Notes: generated by a model from the sequence alone, not told the origin. Counted from the stretch's first letter, positions 1 through 5,819 are shown. The stretch: 5,848 nucleotides of DNA from Hydrogenothermaceae bacterium (GCA_015490675.1 WFXI01000231.1:1-5848); one strand, 5' to 3'. Program-made: numbers and translations.

Positions 1-57
1 GGTAAAAGCTAGAAAAAAAATTTGACGTGCTTGCTAAATTAATTGAAATTTTATTAA

Positions 58-135
<78 letters not shown>

Positions 136-177
136 AAAGGAGTATTCATTATAACATATTCTTAAAAATTTTTCAAA

Positions 178-253
178 TGGTGAGCCGCCCGGGGGTCGAA
201 CCCGGGACCACCGGTTTAAAAGACCGGTGCTCTACCGACTGAGCTAGCGGCTC
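178..253 (-). tRNA. trnK: tRNA-Lys (anticodon TTT)
   Basis: On the minus strand the acceptor arms GAGCCGC (253-247) and GCGGCTC (188-182) pair perfectly. The D arm contains GCTCAGTCGGTAGAGC. The anticodon loop CTTTTAA sits between ACCGG and CCGGT stems and gives anticodon TTT at 218-220, for lysine AAA/AAG. The T arm is CCGGG-TTCGACC-CCCGG. Discriminator A is followed by an encoded CCA at 180-178. It is the first gene of a two-tRNA unit read leftward; its 5' end lies about 10 bases after the predicted transcription start of the promoter at 272-300, so the leader is very short. Confidence 0.97.
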
Positions 254-271
254 AACCAAAAACGGGTTAAT

Positions 272-300
272 AATATAACAAATCCAATTGACCTTGTCAA
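272..300 (-). promoter_or_regulatory. Promoter for tRNA-Lys/tRNA-Glu
   Basis: On the minus strand a perfect -35 box TTGACA (300-295) is followed, after exactly 17 bases, by a -10 box TATATT (277-272). Transcription would start near 263-266, about 10 bases before tRNA-Lys. This is the strongest sigma-70-type promoter match in the window, as expected for stable RNA. Its -35 box lies one base from the -35 box of the opposing fabD promoter. Confidence 0.8.
288..300. repeat. Palindrome joining two divergent -35 boxes
   Basis: TTGAC-CTT-GTCAA is a perfect 5+3+5 inverted repeat. Its left arm is the core of the rightward fabD -35 box and its right arm is the core of the leftward tRNA -35 box. It may simply be two -35 boxes in opposite orientations. 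It could also serve as a regulator's operator, but nothing else in the sequence shows this. Confidence 0.6.
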
Positions 301-316
301 CACTTTTTTATATTCT
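288..316 (+). promoter_or_regulatory. Promoter for the fabD operon
   Basis: The -35 box TTGACC (288-293) and -10 box TATTCT (311-316) are separated by 17 bases. Transcription would start near 322-325 and give a leader of about 20 bases. The leader contains the Shine-Dalgarno stretch AAGGAGAT (333-340), placed for the ATG at 346. An overlapping TATATT at 309-314 is an alternative -10 with a shorter spacer of 15. The site is divergent from, and physically abuts, the tRNA promoter. Confidence 0.6.
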
Positions 317-345
317 AATAAAAAAATTTTTTAAGGAGATAGTTT

Positions 346-1260
346 ATGCCAAAAATTGCTTTTGTATTTCCTGGGCAAGGTTCACAAGCACTTGGAATGT
401 CTAAAGACATATATGAAAAATATGATGAAATAAAACAGTTACATCAAAAAGTTAATGAGAAACTTGGATTTAATTTAACAAAAATAATGTTTGAAGATGA
501 AGAAAAGTTAAATCTAACAGAATATACACAACCAGCATTAGTTTTAGCATCATATAGTGTTTTATATGCATTAAAACAAGAAAAACCAGAAATTACTCCT
601 GAATATGTTGCTGGACATTCCTTAGGAGAATTTTCCGCACTTGTTGCATCAGAAAGTCTCTTACCTGAAGATGCAGTATGGATAACAAATATTAGAGGAA
701 AACTTATGCAAGAAGCAGTTCCAGCAGGTAAGGGAGCTATGGCTGCTATCATCGGATTAAAAGCAGAAGATATAGAGGAATCTTTAAAAGATATAGATGG
801 AATTGTAGAAATAGCAAACTACAACAGCTATGAGCAAACAGTTATATCTGGAGAAACTGAAGCAGTAGAAAAAGCAATGGAGATTTTAAAGCAAAAAGGA
901 GCTAAAAAGGTAGTAAAACTTGCTGTTTCAGTTCCAGCTCACTCTTCAATGTTAAAAGAAAAAGCAAAAGAGTTTGGAGAATACATAGACAAATTAGATA
1001 TAAAAGATGCTAAAATCCCCGTAATTTCAAACATTACTGCAAAACCAATACAAAAAGCAGAGGATATAAAAGAAGAATTAAAGGCACACTTTTACTCACC
1101 TGTTAAATGGGTACAAACTGTTGAATTTTTAAAACAGGAAGGTATTGATACAGTAATAGAGTTAGGTCCTAAAAAAGTCTTAACAGGTCTAATAAAAAGG
1201 ATAGATAGAAGCTTTAACCTTATTAACTTAGAAAAATTAGAGGACATTCAAAAACTATGA
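346..1260 (+). CDS. fabD: Malonyl-CoA:ACP transacylase FabD
   Basis: This cytoplasmic enzyme transfers the malonyl group from malonyl-CoA to acyl carrier protein, the entry step of type II fatty acid synthesis. At 304 residues it has the normal family length. The N-terminal GQGSQ (10-14) forms the oxyanion-side loop. The nucleophile lies in GHSLGE (90-95, Ser92). Arg117, which binds the malonyl carboxylate in the family, is in NIRGKLM, and the catalytic partner His199 is in PAHSSM. The C-terminal GPKKVLTGL (274-282) is the usual family signature. Ser92 and Arg117 match the E. coli numbering exactly. The start is supported by AAGGAGAT seven bases upstream. It is the first gene of the operon, and its stop overlaps the bioD start as ATGA. 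No intact fab neighbours are present, so fabD is separated from the common fabH-fabD-fabG cluster. Confidence 0.97.
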   Translation: MPKIAFVFPGQGSQALGMSKDIYEKYDEIKQLHQKVNEKLGFNLTKIMFEDEEKLNLTEYTQPALVLASYSVLYALKQEKPEITPEYVAGHSLGEFSALVASESLLPEDAVWITNIRGKLMQEAVPAGKGAMAAIIGLKAEDIEESLKDIDGIVEIANYNSYEQTVISGETEAVEKAMEILKQKGAKKVVKLAVSVPAHSSMLKEKAKEFGEYIDKLDIKDAKIPVISNITAKPIQKAEDIKEELKAHFYSPVKWVQTVEFLKQEGIDTVIELGPKKVLTGLIKRIDRSFNLINLEKLEDIQKL

Positions 1261-1931
1261 AAAACCAAATCTTTATAACTGGAACAGATACAGGTGTAGG
1301 AAAAACTTATGCATCTTATTTAATAGCAAAAGTATTAATAAACAAAGGCGTAAAAGTAGCATACTTTAAACCTGCTGAAACAGGCTGTCAGCCTATTTGT
1401 GAAGATGCAAAAAAACTATCAAATTTAACAGGTCAAAATATAGATGAAGTAGTTTTATATAAATTTAAAAATCCTGTTGCACCTCTTGTTGCAGAAAGAG
1501 AAGAAGGGAAAAAGATAGAAATAGAAAAAATCTTAAAGCATTTAGAATATTTAAAACAAAAATATGATTTTGTAATTGTTGAAGGAGCAGGGGGAGTTGC
1601 TGTTCCTATAACTGAAAATAATGGAAAAATTTACACTTATTTGGATTTTATAAAAGATACAAACTTACCTACTGTTATAGTTGCAAGAGCAAATCTAGGA
1701 ACAATAAATCATACCTATCTAACTTTTAAAGCTATAAAAGATTGCCAAGGGCAAATTTTATCAATATTTTTAAATAATGCATCTCCTAATCCAGATTTAG
1801 CAGAAAAAACAAATAAACAAGTACTTAAAGAGATGCTAAATTTTGAAAAAATTGAATACTTATTTAAAGATAAGGAAATTGAAAATTTAAAGATTATAGA
1901 AGATAAATTCTTAAATGTTATTGGATACTAA
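1257..1931 (+). CDS. bioD: Dethiobiotin synthetase BioD
   Basis: BioD closes the ureido ring of dethiobiotin from 7,8-diaminopelargonate, CO2 and ATP, the penultimate step of biotin synthesis. The 224 residues match the single-domain family. The P-loop is GTDTGVGKT (9-17, Lys16, Thr17). Lys38 in KPAETGC (38-44) corresponds to the substrate-binding catalytic lysine. Glu109 lies in EGAGG (109-113), a magnesium/phosphate site, and GTINHT (148-153) is the family motif before the nucleotide-base region. The ATG overlaps the fabD stop by four bases, suggesting translational coupling; a weak GAGG (1240-1243) lies 13 bases upstream. Biotin serves acetyl-CoA carboxylase, the source of FabD's malonyl-CoA. 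In thermophilic autotrophs of the suggested kind it also serves biotin-dependent carboxylases of carbon fixation (inference). No other bio gene is in the window. Confidence 0.95.
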   Translation: MKNQIFITGTDTGVGKTYASYLIAKVLINKGVKVAYFKPAETGCQPICEDAKKLSNLTGQNIDEVVLYKFKNPVAPLVAEREEGKKIEIEKILKHLEYLKQKYDFVIVEGAGGVAVPITENNGKIYTYLDFIKDTNLPTVIVARANLGTINHTYLTFKAIKDCQGQILSIFLNNASPNPDLAEKTNKQVLKEMLNFEKIEYLFKDKEIENLKIIEDKFLNVIGY

Positions 1932-1973
1932 CCGAAAAATAAAAATATAGAACCTTATTGAGGGGTAATTAAC

Positions 1974-3014
1974 ATGAATTCTGCAAACATATCTGAAGAA
2001 ATATCAAAGCTTGAAAATCAATTAAATTCTAATGAAGAAAACATTGAGGTAAACAAAGAGGTTTTAAAAATTTTAATCGAGTCTTATAAAGATGGTGTAT
2101 CATTTGCTAAAAAATTATTAGTAGAATCTTCAGATGCTTTAGATGGAATTACAGAAGCAAATCACGAAAATGTAAAGAACATAGAAAATGCACATACAAA
2201 AAGTGAACAGGTTATAGAATCAATAGAAGAACTTGAAAATTATTCTGCCACACTAAAAGATGTTGTTGAAACCCTAAATAAAAGTGCTGAAGACATAACT
2301 GATGTAGTAAATCTAATTAAAGATATATCTAATCAAACAAATCTATTAGCTTTAAATGCAGCAATAGAAGCAGCAAGAGCCGGAGAACACGGTAAAGGTT
2401 TTGCAGTTGTTGCTGATGAGGTTAGAAATCTTGCAGAAAGAACTAAAAAGGCTACAGAGGAAGTCAGAGAAAGTATTGAAAAACTAAGAGAAGAAACAGC
2501 AGACATAAATAAAATTTCAAATACTTTAGTAGAAAAGTTACACAATGATGCAGTTGCATTAAAAGAGCTAAATAACGAACTTACAGAAATTATAGATAAT
2601 GCAAAAGAAATAGATAAAAATACATCAAGAGTTGCATATATTGTAAAAATAATTGTTGGAAAAATAGACCACATTTTACTAAAGATAAAGGCTTATGAAG
2701 CAATTGCATTTAGAAAATATGAAGAAATAGTAAAAGAAACAGAATGTAATTTCGGAAAGTGGTATGCAAGTGAACTTACTAACTTAATTTCAGATAAAAA
2801 TGTTCTTGAAGACCTTGCGAAACATCATAAAAATGTTCACGATAAAGCCCGTATGATAATAGAAAAAGCAACCAAAGAAGGTAGAGTGGATAAAGAAGTT
2901 TTAGATATGCTTATAGATATTGAAAACTCTAGTAAATATGCTTTTGAACTTTTAGAAAAAGTATTAAAAGAAGAATTAGACAAAAGGTTAGAAAAACTTG
3001 GAGATAAAAGGTAA
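1974..3014 (+). CDS. Soluble chemoreceptor with C-terminal CZB zinc domain
   Basis: This is a methyl-accepting chemotaxis protein of 346 residues with no hydrophobic segment long enough for a membrane helix, so it should be cytoplasmic. Residues about 1-230 form one long antiparallel coiled coil. The highly conserved hairpin tip that contacts CheA/CheW lies at about 118-157 (NLLALNAAIEAARAGE, then GFAVVADEVRNLAERT). Residues about 230-335 match the chemoreceptor zinc-binding (CZB) domain: His233, Cys258 in CxFGKWY (258-264), and His285/His289 in HxxxH give the 3-His/1-Cys site. The order resembles Helicobacter TlpD, a soluble receptor with a C-terminal CZB. In that family the zinc site responds to zinc or oxidants such as hypochlorous acid. 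There is no PAS, HAMP or N-terminal sensor and no C-terminal CheR-tethering pentapeptide. The start has a clear GAGGGG (1960-1965). It lies 42 bases after bioD and overlaps the next gene by 17 bases, so it seems part of the operon. Confidence 0.93.
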   Translation: MNSANISEEISKLENQLNSNEENIEVNKEVLKILIESYKDGVSFAKKLLVESSDALDGITEANHENVKNIENAHTKSEQVIESIEELENYSATLKDVVETLNKSAEDITDVVNLIKDISNQTNLLALNAAIEAARAGEHGKGFAVVADEVRNLAERTKKATEEVRESIEKLREETADINKISNTLVEKLHNDAVALKELNNELTEIIDNAKEIDKNTSRVAYIVKIIVGKIDHILLKIKAYEAIAFRKYEEIVKETECNFGKWYASELTNLISDKNVLEDLAKHHKNVHDKARMIIEKATKEGRVDKEVLDMLIDIENSSKYAFELLEKVLKEELDKRLEKLGDKR

Positions 3015-3723
3015 GAATATTTTAATTACAGGTAGTGCAAAGAGAATAGGAAAATATTTAGCTTTAAACTTGGCTAAAGAAGGGGCAAATATTGTTATTC
3101 ATTATAATTCTTCAAAAGAAGAAGCAAAAAAGCTGGAAAAAGAGATAAAAAGTTTTAGTGTTAATGCTGTTTGCATAAAAGCAAATTTAGAAAATGAGAA
3201 AGAAACAGAAAAATTAGCAAAAGAAAGTATAAGATATTTTGGCAAAATAGATGTATTAATAAATAACGCATCTATCTATTATCCAACACCTTTATTTTCA
3301 GATAACTTAGAAGATTTAGATAGATTTTACAAAGTTCATATTAAAGCTCCTTTTATTCTGTCTAAAATTATTGGAAAATCTATGCTGGAAAACAAAGAAG
3401 GTAGAATTATAAATATTGCTGATTATTCACCACTTAGACCTTATAAGGATTTTACGCCATATATTGTTTCAAAGGGAGGTCTTTTAACACTAACTAAAGC
3501 TTTAGCTAAAGAACTAGCTCCATATGTATTGGTTAATGCAATTCTACCAGGACCAATTGTACCTCCTCCAGATTTAGAAGATTTAGAAAAACCTCTTCAA
3601 AAAACACTTTTAAAAAGATGGGCTGGTGAAAAAGAAGTATTTAAAGCAGTTAAGTATTTAATAGAAACAGATTTTACAACAGGAGCCTTTATTCCAGTGG
3701 AAGGTGGAAGACTCCAATGCTAA
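2998..3723 (+). CDS. Short-chain reductase, pteridine reductase-like
   Basis: This is a classical-length (241 aa) NAD(P)H-dependent short-chain dehydrogenase/reductase. The cofactor loop is TGSAKRIG (11-18), and HYNSS (35-39) suits binding of the NADPH phosphate. NNAS (89-92) is the structural Asn motif, and Tyr155-x3-Lys159 (YIVSK) is the catalytic pair. The residue 13 before the Tyr, normally Ser, is Asp142 (in NIADYS). That substitution, together with the TGxAKRxG and HYxxS pattern, is characteristic of pteridine reductases (trypanosomatid PTR1, E. coli FolM), which reduce dihydropterins or dihydrofolate. I therefore favour a dihydrofolate/dihydropterin reductase over FabG, despite fabD in the operon. 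The start is TTG, 17 bases inside the receptor gene, with AAAAGG (2982-2987) upstream. No ATG or GTG fits, since the Rossmann motif begins at residue 7. The next gene overlaps its end by seven bases. Confidence 0.85.
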   Translation: MEIKGKNILITGSAKRIGKYLALNLAKEGANIVIHYNSSKEEAKKLEKEIKSFSVNAVCIKANLENEKETEKLAKESIRYFGKIDVLINNASIYYPTPLFSDNLEDLDRFYKVHIKAPFILSKIIGKSMLENKEGRIINIADYSPLRPYKDFTPYIVSKGGLLTLTKALAKELAPYVLVNAILPGPIVPPPDLEDLEKPLQKTLLKRWAGEKEVFKAVKYLIETDFTTGAFIPVEGGRLQC

Positions 3724-4481
3724 ATTGGATAAAATTTTTAGGTACTGCTGGAGGTAGAGTTGTAGTATTTAGACAGTTAAGACATTCTGGAGGAATATGG
3801 CTTAATCTAGAAGGAATAAATATAATGATAGACCCAGGTCCTGGAAGTTTAGTAAGAATCTTTGAAAACAATTTAGACCCACAGGATATAGATATATTTG
3901 TTTTGTCCCACAGGCACTTAGACCACAGTGCTGATATAAACTCAGTAGTCGAAAGTTCAACCCAAAGCACAAAAGTAAAAAAAGACCTATTAATCGCTCC
4001 TAAAGATGCAGTAGAAGGAGATGACCCTGTTTTTCTTAAATACCTAAGAAAAGGAATAAAAAAAATAGTCCATACAGATGAAAATTTACATCTAGAATAC
4101 AAAAATATACAAATAAAAGCCCATATAAAGCATAAACACAGAGGTGCAGACACATATGGACTTTCTTTTGAAAGTGAAAATAAAAAAGTAGTTTATGTTC
4201 CCTGTGGAAGATTTTTTGAAGATATGCTTTATGCCTATCCAAAGGAAGCAGATATAATGATTTTTAATACAACATTTGTTAAACCAAAACCTGCGATAGA
4301 CCATTTGTCTGCTGAAGATGTTAAAAAAATGTTAAAACACTTAAAGCCAAAACTTGCAGTTTTAACCCATTTTAGTGTCCATATGTTAAAAGAAAATCCA
4401 GAAAAAGTAGCCAAAGAAGTTGAAAAAGAAACAGGTGTAAAAACAATTTCTGCAAAAGATGGAATGAAATTGAGTTTTTAA
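3717..4481 (+). CDS. Metallo-beta-lactamase-fold hydrolase, substrate unknown
   Basis: This 254-residue single-domain protein belongs to the metallo-beta-lactamase superfamily. The metal motif HRHLDH (65-70) supplies His65, His67, Asp69 and His70. A further His lies in KHKHRGADTYGL (His139 or His141), and the terminal His218 lies in LTHFS. The segment DHLSAEDV (195-202), just before the last His, resembles RNase Z/PhnP-like members. The bridging Asp that usually follows a tyrosine strand appears to be Cys163 (YVPCGR). The N-terminal stretch with RQLRHSGG (19-26) and DPGPGSL (39-45) forms the first beta-hairpin; I recall a similar motif from uncharacterised family members, but cannot name a substrate. 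There is no signal peptide, so it should be cytoplasmic. The ATG overlaps the reductase stop by seven bases, with AAGGTGG (3701-3707) as ribosome-binding site. It is the last gene of the five-gene block. Confidence 0.85.
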   Translation: MLNWIKFLGTAGGRVVVFRQLRHSGGIWLNLEGINIMIDPGPGSLVRIFENNLDPQDIDIFVLSHRHLDHSADINSVVESSTQSTKVKKDLLIAPKDAVEGDDPVFLKYLRKGIKKIVHTDENLHLEYKNIQIKAHIKHKHRGADTYGLSFESENKKVVYVPCGRFFEDMLYAYPKEADIMIFNTTFVKPKPAIDHLSAEDVKKMLKHLKPKLAVLTHFSVHMLKENPEKVAKEVEKETGVKTISAKDGMKLSF

Positions 4482-4504
4482 ATTCTAAAATTTGCCTACA
4501 TAAT

Positions 4505-4534
4505 TTGATTTTTCTTAAATTTATATTCTAATAT
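4505..4534 (+). promoter_or_regulatory. Candidate promoter for thiO
   Basis: In the 53-base gap after the metallo-beta-lactamase-fold gene, TTGATT (4505-4510) and TAATAT (4529-4534) are 18 bases apart. Start of transcription would be near 4541, between the two possible thiO start codons. The 14 bases at 4520-4533 (TTTATATTCTAATA) are identical to 307-320 in the fabD promoter. AT-rich sequence makes chance matches easy, and read-through from the operon is not excluded because no terminator hairpin is visible in the gap. Confidence 0.45.
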
Positions 4535-4551
4535 ATGAATATAGATAATAA

Positions 4552-4557
4552 AGAGGA
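4552..4557 (+). promoter_or_regulatory. Ribosome-binding site that sets the thiO start
   Basis: AGAGGA ends ten bases before the ATG at 4568. The upstream in-frame ATG at 4535 is preceded only by A/T sequence without any purine-rich Shine-Dalgarno match and overlaps the end of the predicted -10 region. This decides for the shorter protein. Confidence 0.7.
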
Positions 4558-4567
4558 AAAAGTAGAT

Positions 4568-5650
4568 ATGGAAATACTTATAATTGGTGGTGGAATTATT
4601 GGTTTATCAATAGCTTTTGAGCTAATTGAAAAAGGTTTTAAGGTTACTATAGTCGAAAAAGATAAAATAGGAAAAGGTGCATCTTGGGTAGCTGGTGGAA
4701 TGCTTGCTCCACAGGCAGAAGGTTTGGATGGGGAATTTTTAAACTTTTGTCTAGAAAGTAGAAATTTATATAAAGACTTTGTAAAGAAAGTAGAAGAAAA
4801 AACAAAACAAGAGACTGGCTACTGGGAATGTGGGATATTAAAACTTGCTTTTTCTGAAGAAGAAGCAAAACAAATAAAAAAAGATGTAGAAAGATTTAAA
4901 AATTTAGGATTAAAAGCAAAATGGCTAGATAGAAATGAATTAATGAAAGAATATAAAGACCTAGGTGATGAAGTTATTGGCGGAGCTTTATATGAAGATG
5001 ATGCACAGGTAGATAATAGGAAATTATGCACAGCTTTGGCTAATTATATTAGAAAAAATGCTAAAGTTTTAGAAAACACAAAAGTTTTAAAAATAGAAGA
5101 AAAAGATGGAAAGTTTAGCAAAATTATTACAGATAGAGGAGAATTTACTGCAGACTTATGTGTTTTATCTGCTGGTGCGTGGAGTGGAGAACTTTTAGAT
5201 ATTCCAGTTTTTCCACTAAAAGGAGAAATGCTTGCTTTAGATATAGAAAAAGAAGATATAAACAGAGTTTTATATAGTAGTAAAGCATATTTAATACCAA
5301 GAAGTGATTTTCATAGACTTGTTGTTGGAGCAACCCAAGAAAATGTAGGATTTAAAGATGGAAATACTGCTTTAGGCACTTTAAAACTTTTAAAAGGGAG
5401 TATAGATACATTAAAAAATTTAGCAAATAAAAACATTCAAGAACTTTGGTATGGATATAGACCAGCAACTCCTGATGAACTACCTATTCTTGGAGAAAGT
5501 GGAGTAGATAATCTTATATTAGCAACAGGTCATCACAGAAATGGAATTTTACTTGCACCAATTACAGCAAAAATAATTTCTGAGTATATTGCAGAGAATA
5601 AAAGTAGTAAATATTTAGAACTGTTTTCTGTAAAAAGATTTAAAACTTGA
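4568..5650 (+). CDS. thiO: Glycine oxidase ThiO (thiamine thiazole synthesis)
   Basis: This FAD-dependent amine oxidase converts glycine with O2 to iminoglycine (dehydroglycine) and H2O2. Iminoglycine feeds thiazole synthase ThiG in thiamine synthesis. At 360 residues it matches Bacillus ThiO (about 369). The dinucleotide-binding motif GGGIIG (7-12) is followed by Glu30, which should hold the FAD ribose, and by the flavin-contact loop GASWVAGGMLAP (37-48). The C-terminal half has GYRPATPDELPILG (296-309) and ATGHHRNGILLAP (319-331). Arg298 and Arg324 correspond to the substrate-carboxylate and active-site arginines of the family. No signal peptide or membrane anchor is seen. I start it at 4568; an in-frame ATG at 4535 would add 11 residues before the Rossmann fold but lacks a ribosome site. 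Dependence on O2 implies an aerobic or microaerophilic host, in contrast to ThiH users. A related D-amino acid oxidase activity cannot be excluded. tRNA-Leu begins 19 bases after its stop. Confidence 0.9.
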   Translation: MEILIIGGGIIGLSIAFELIEKGFKVTIVEKDKIGKGASWVAGGMLAPQAEGLDGEFLNFCLESRNLYKDFVKKVEEKTKQETGYWECGILKLAFSEEEAKQIKKDVERFKNLGLKAKWLDRNELMKEYKDLGDEVIGGALYEDDAQVDNRKLCTALANYIRKNAKVLENTKVLKIEEKDGKFSKIITDRGEFTADLCVLSAGAWSGELLDIPVFPLKGEMLALDIEKEDINRVLYSSKAYLIPRSDFHRLVVGATQENVGFKDGNTALGTLKLLKGSIDTLKNLANKNIQELWYGYRPATPDELPILGESGVDNLILATGHHRNGILLAPITAKIISEYIAENKSSKYLELFSVKRFKT

Positions 5651-5669
5651 TGTAAAATTTATATATACT

Positions 5670-5753
5670 GCCCGAGTGGCGGAATTGGCAGACGCGGGGG
5701 ACTCAAAATCCCCTGCCCGCAAGGGCGTGCGGGTTCGACTCCCGCCTCGGGCA
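5670..5753 (+). tRNA. trnL: tRNA-Leu (anticodon CAA)
   Basis: This is a class II tRNA of 84 bases. Acceptor arms GCCCGAG (5670-5676) and CTCGGGC (5746-5752) pair fully. The anticodon stem GGGGA/TCCCC encloses CTCAAAA, giving anticodon CAA at 5704-5706, which reads TTG. A long variable arm, GCCC-GCAA-GGGC, is the leucine-type hallmark. The T arm is GCGGG-TTCGACT-CCCGC. Discriminator A (5753) is followed by TTT, so the 3' CCA is not encoded, unlike the other two tRNA genes here. It is about 70% GC. With only 19 bases after thiO it may be processed from the thiO transcript. TAAAAT at 5653-5658 could be a private -10 box, but no good -35 accompanies it. Confidence 0.97.
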
Positions 5754-5758
5754 TTTAG

Positions 5759-5780
5759 TTTTTAGGGATTTTCCCAAAAA
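5759..5780. repeat. Inverted repeat just after tRNA-Leu
   Basis: TTTTT (5759-5763) and GGGA (5765-5768) pair with TCCC (5772-5775) and AAAAA (5776-5780). A5764 is bulged and the loop is three bases. It sits where a terminator for thiO/tRNA-Leu would be expected. However, the T run precedes the stem and an A run follows it, so on neither strand is the stem followed by the U tract of a classical intrinsic terminator. Confidence 0.5.
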
Positions 5781-5789
5781 ATGCTATTT

Positions 5790-5808
5790 ATTTTCAAATC
5801 CTGAAAAT
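5790..5808. repeat. Perfect 7-bp inverted repeat
   Basis: ATTTTCA (5790-5796) and TGAAAAT (5802-5808) are exact reverse complements around the five-base loop AATCC. The stem is AT-rich and would be weak at high temperature as RNA. It may matter only as DNA, or not at all. Confidence 0.4.
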
Positions 5809-5819
5809 TCATCAAAAAT

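Noticed and set aside
1..57. Possible terminator for the tRNA unit: an eight-base T run on the minus strand (20-13) after tRNA-Glu.
   Set aside because: No GC-containing hairpin precedes the T run; only a weak AT pairing with a loop of over 20 bases is possible. Nothing else recognisable lies in these 57 bases.
444..752. Minus-strand open frame of 102 codons inside fabD.
   Set aside because: It is a shadow of an intact, motif-complete fabD, with low-complexity Ser/Phe/Ile composition and no recognisable domain.
2333..2674. Minus-strand open frame of 113 codons opposite the receptor coiled coil.
   Set aside because: The opposite strand encodes the conserved chemoreceptor hairpin. The frame is an antisense artefact of helical, Ala/Glu-rich coding sequence.
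2998..3723. FabG (3-oxoacyl-ACP reductase) as the identity of the short-chain reductase, suggested by fabD in the operon.
   Set aside because: FabG has a catalytic Ser where this protein has Asp142, and its cofactor motifs fit pteridine reductases better. Kept only as a weaker alternative.
3689..4153. Minus-strand open frame of 154 codons opposite the metallo-beta-lactamase-fold gene.
   Set aside because: It is long, but it lies across two overlapping plus-strand genes with clear motifs and shows no family motif of its own.
5759..5781. Rho-independent terminator for thiO/tRNA-Leu.
   Set aside because: The stem is preceded by T and followed by A on the plus strand, and the order is the same on the minus strand, so no U tract follows the stem in either direction.
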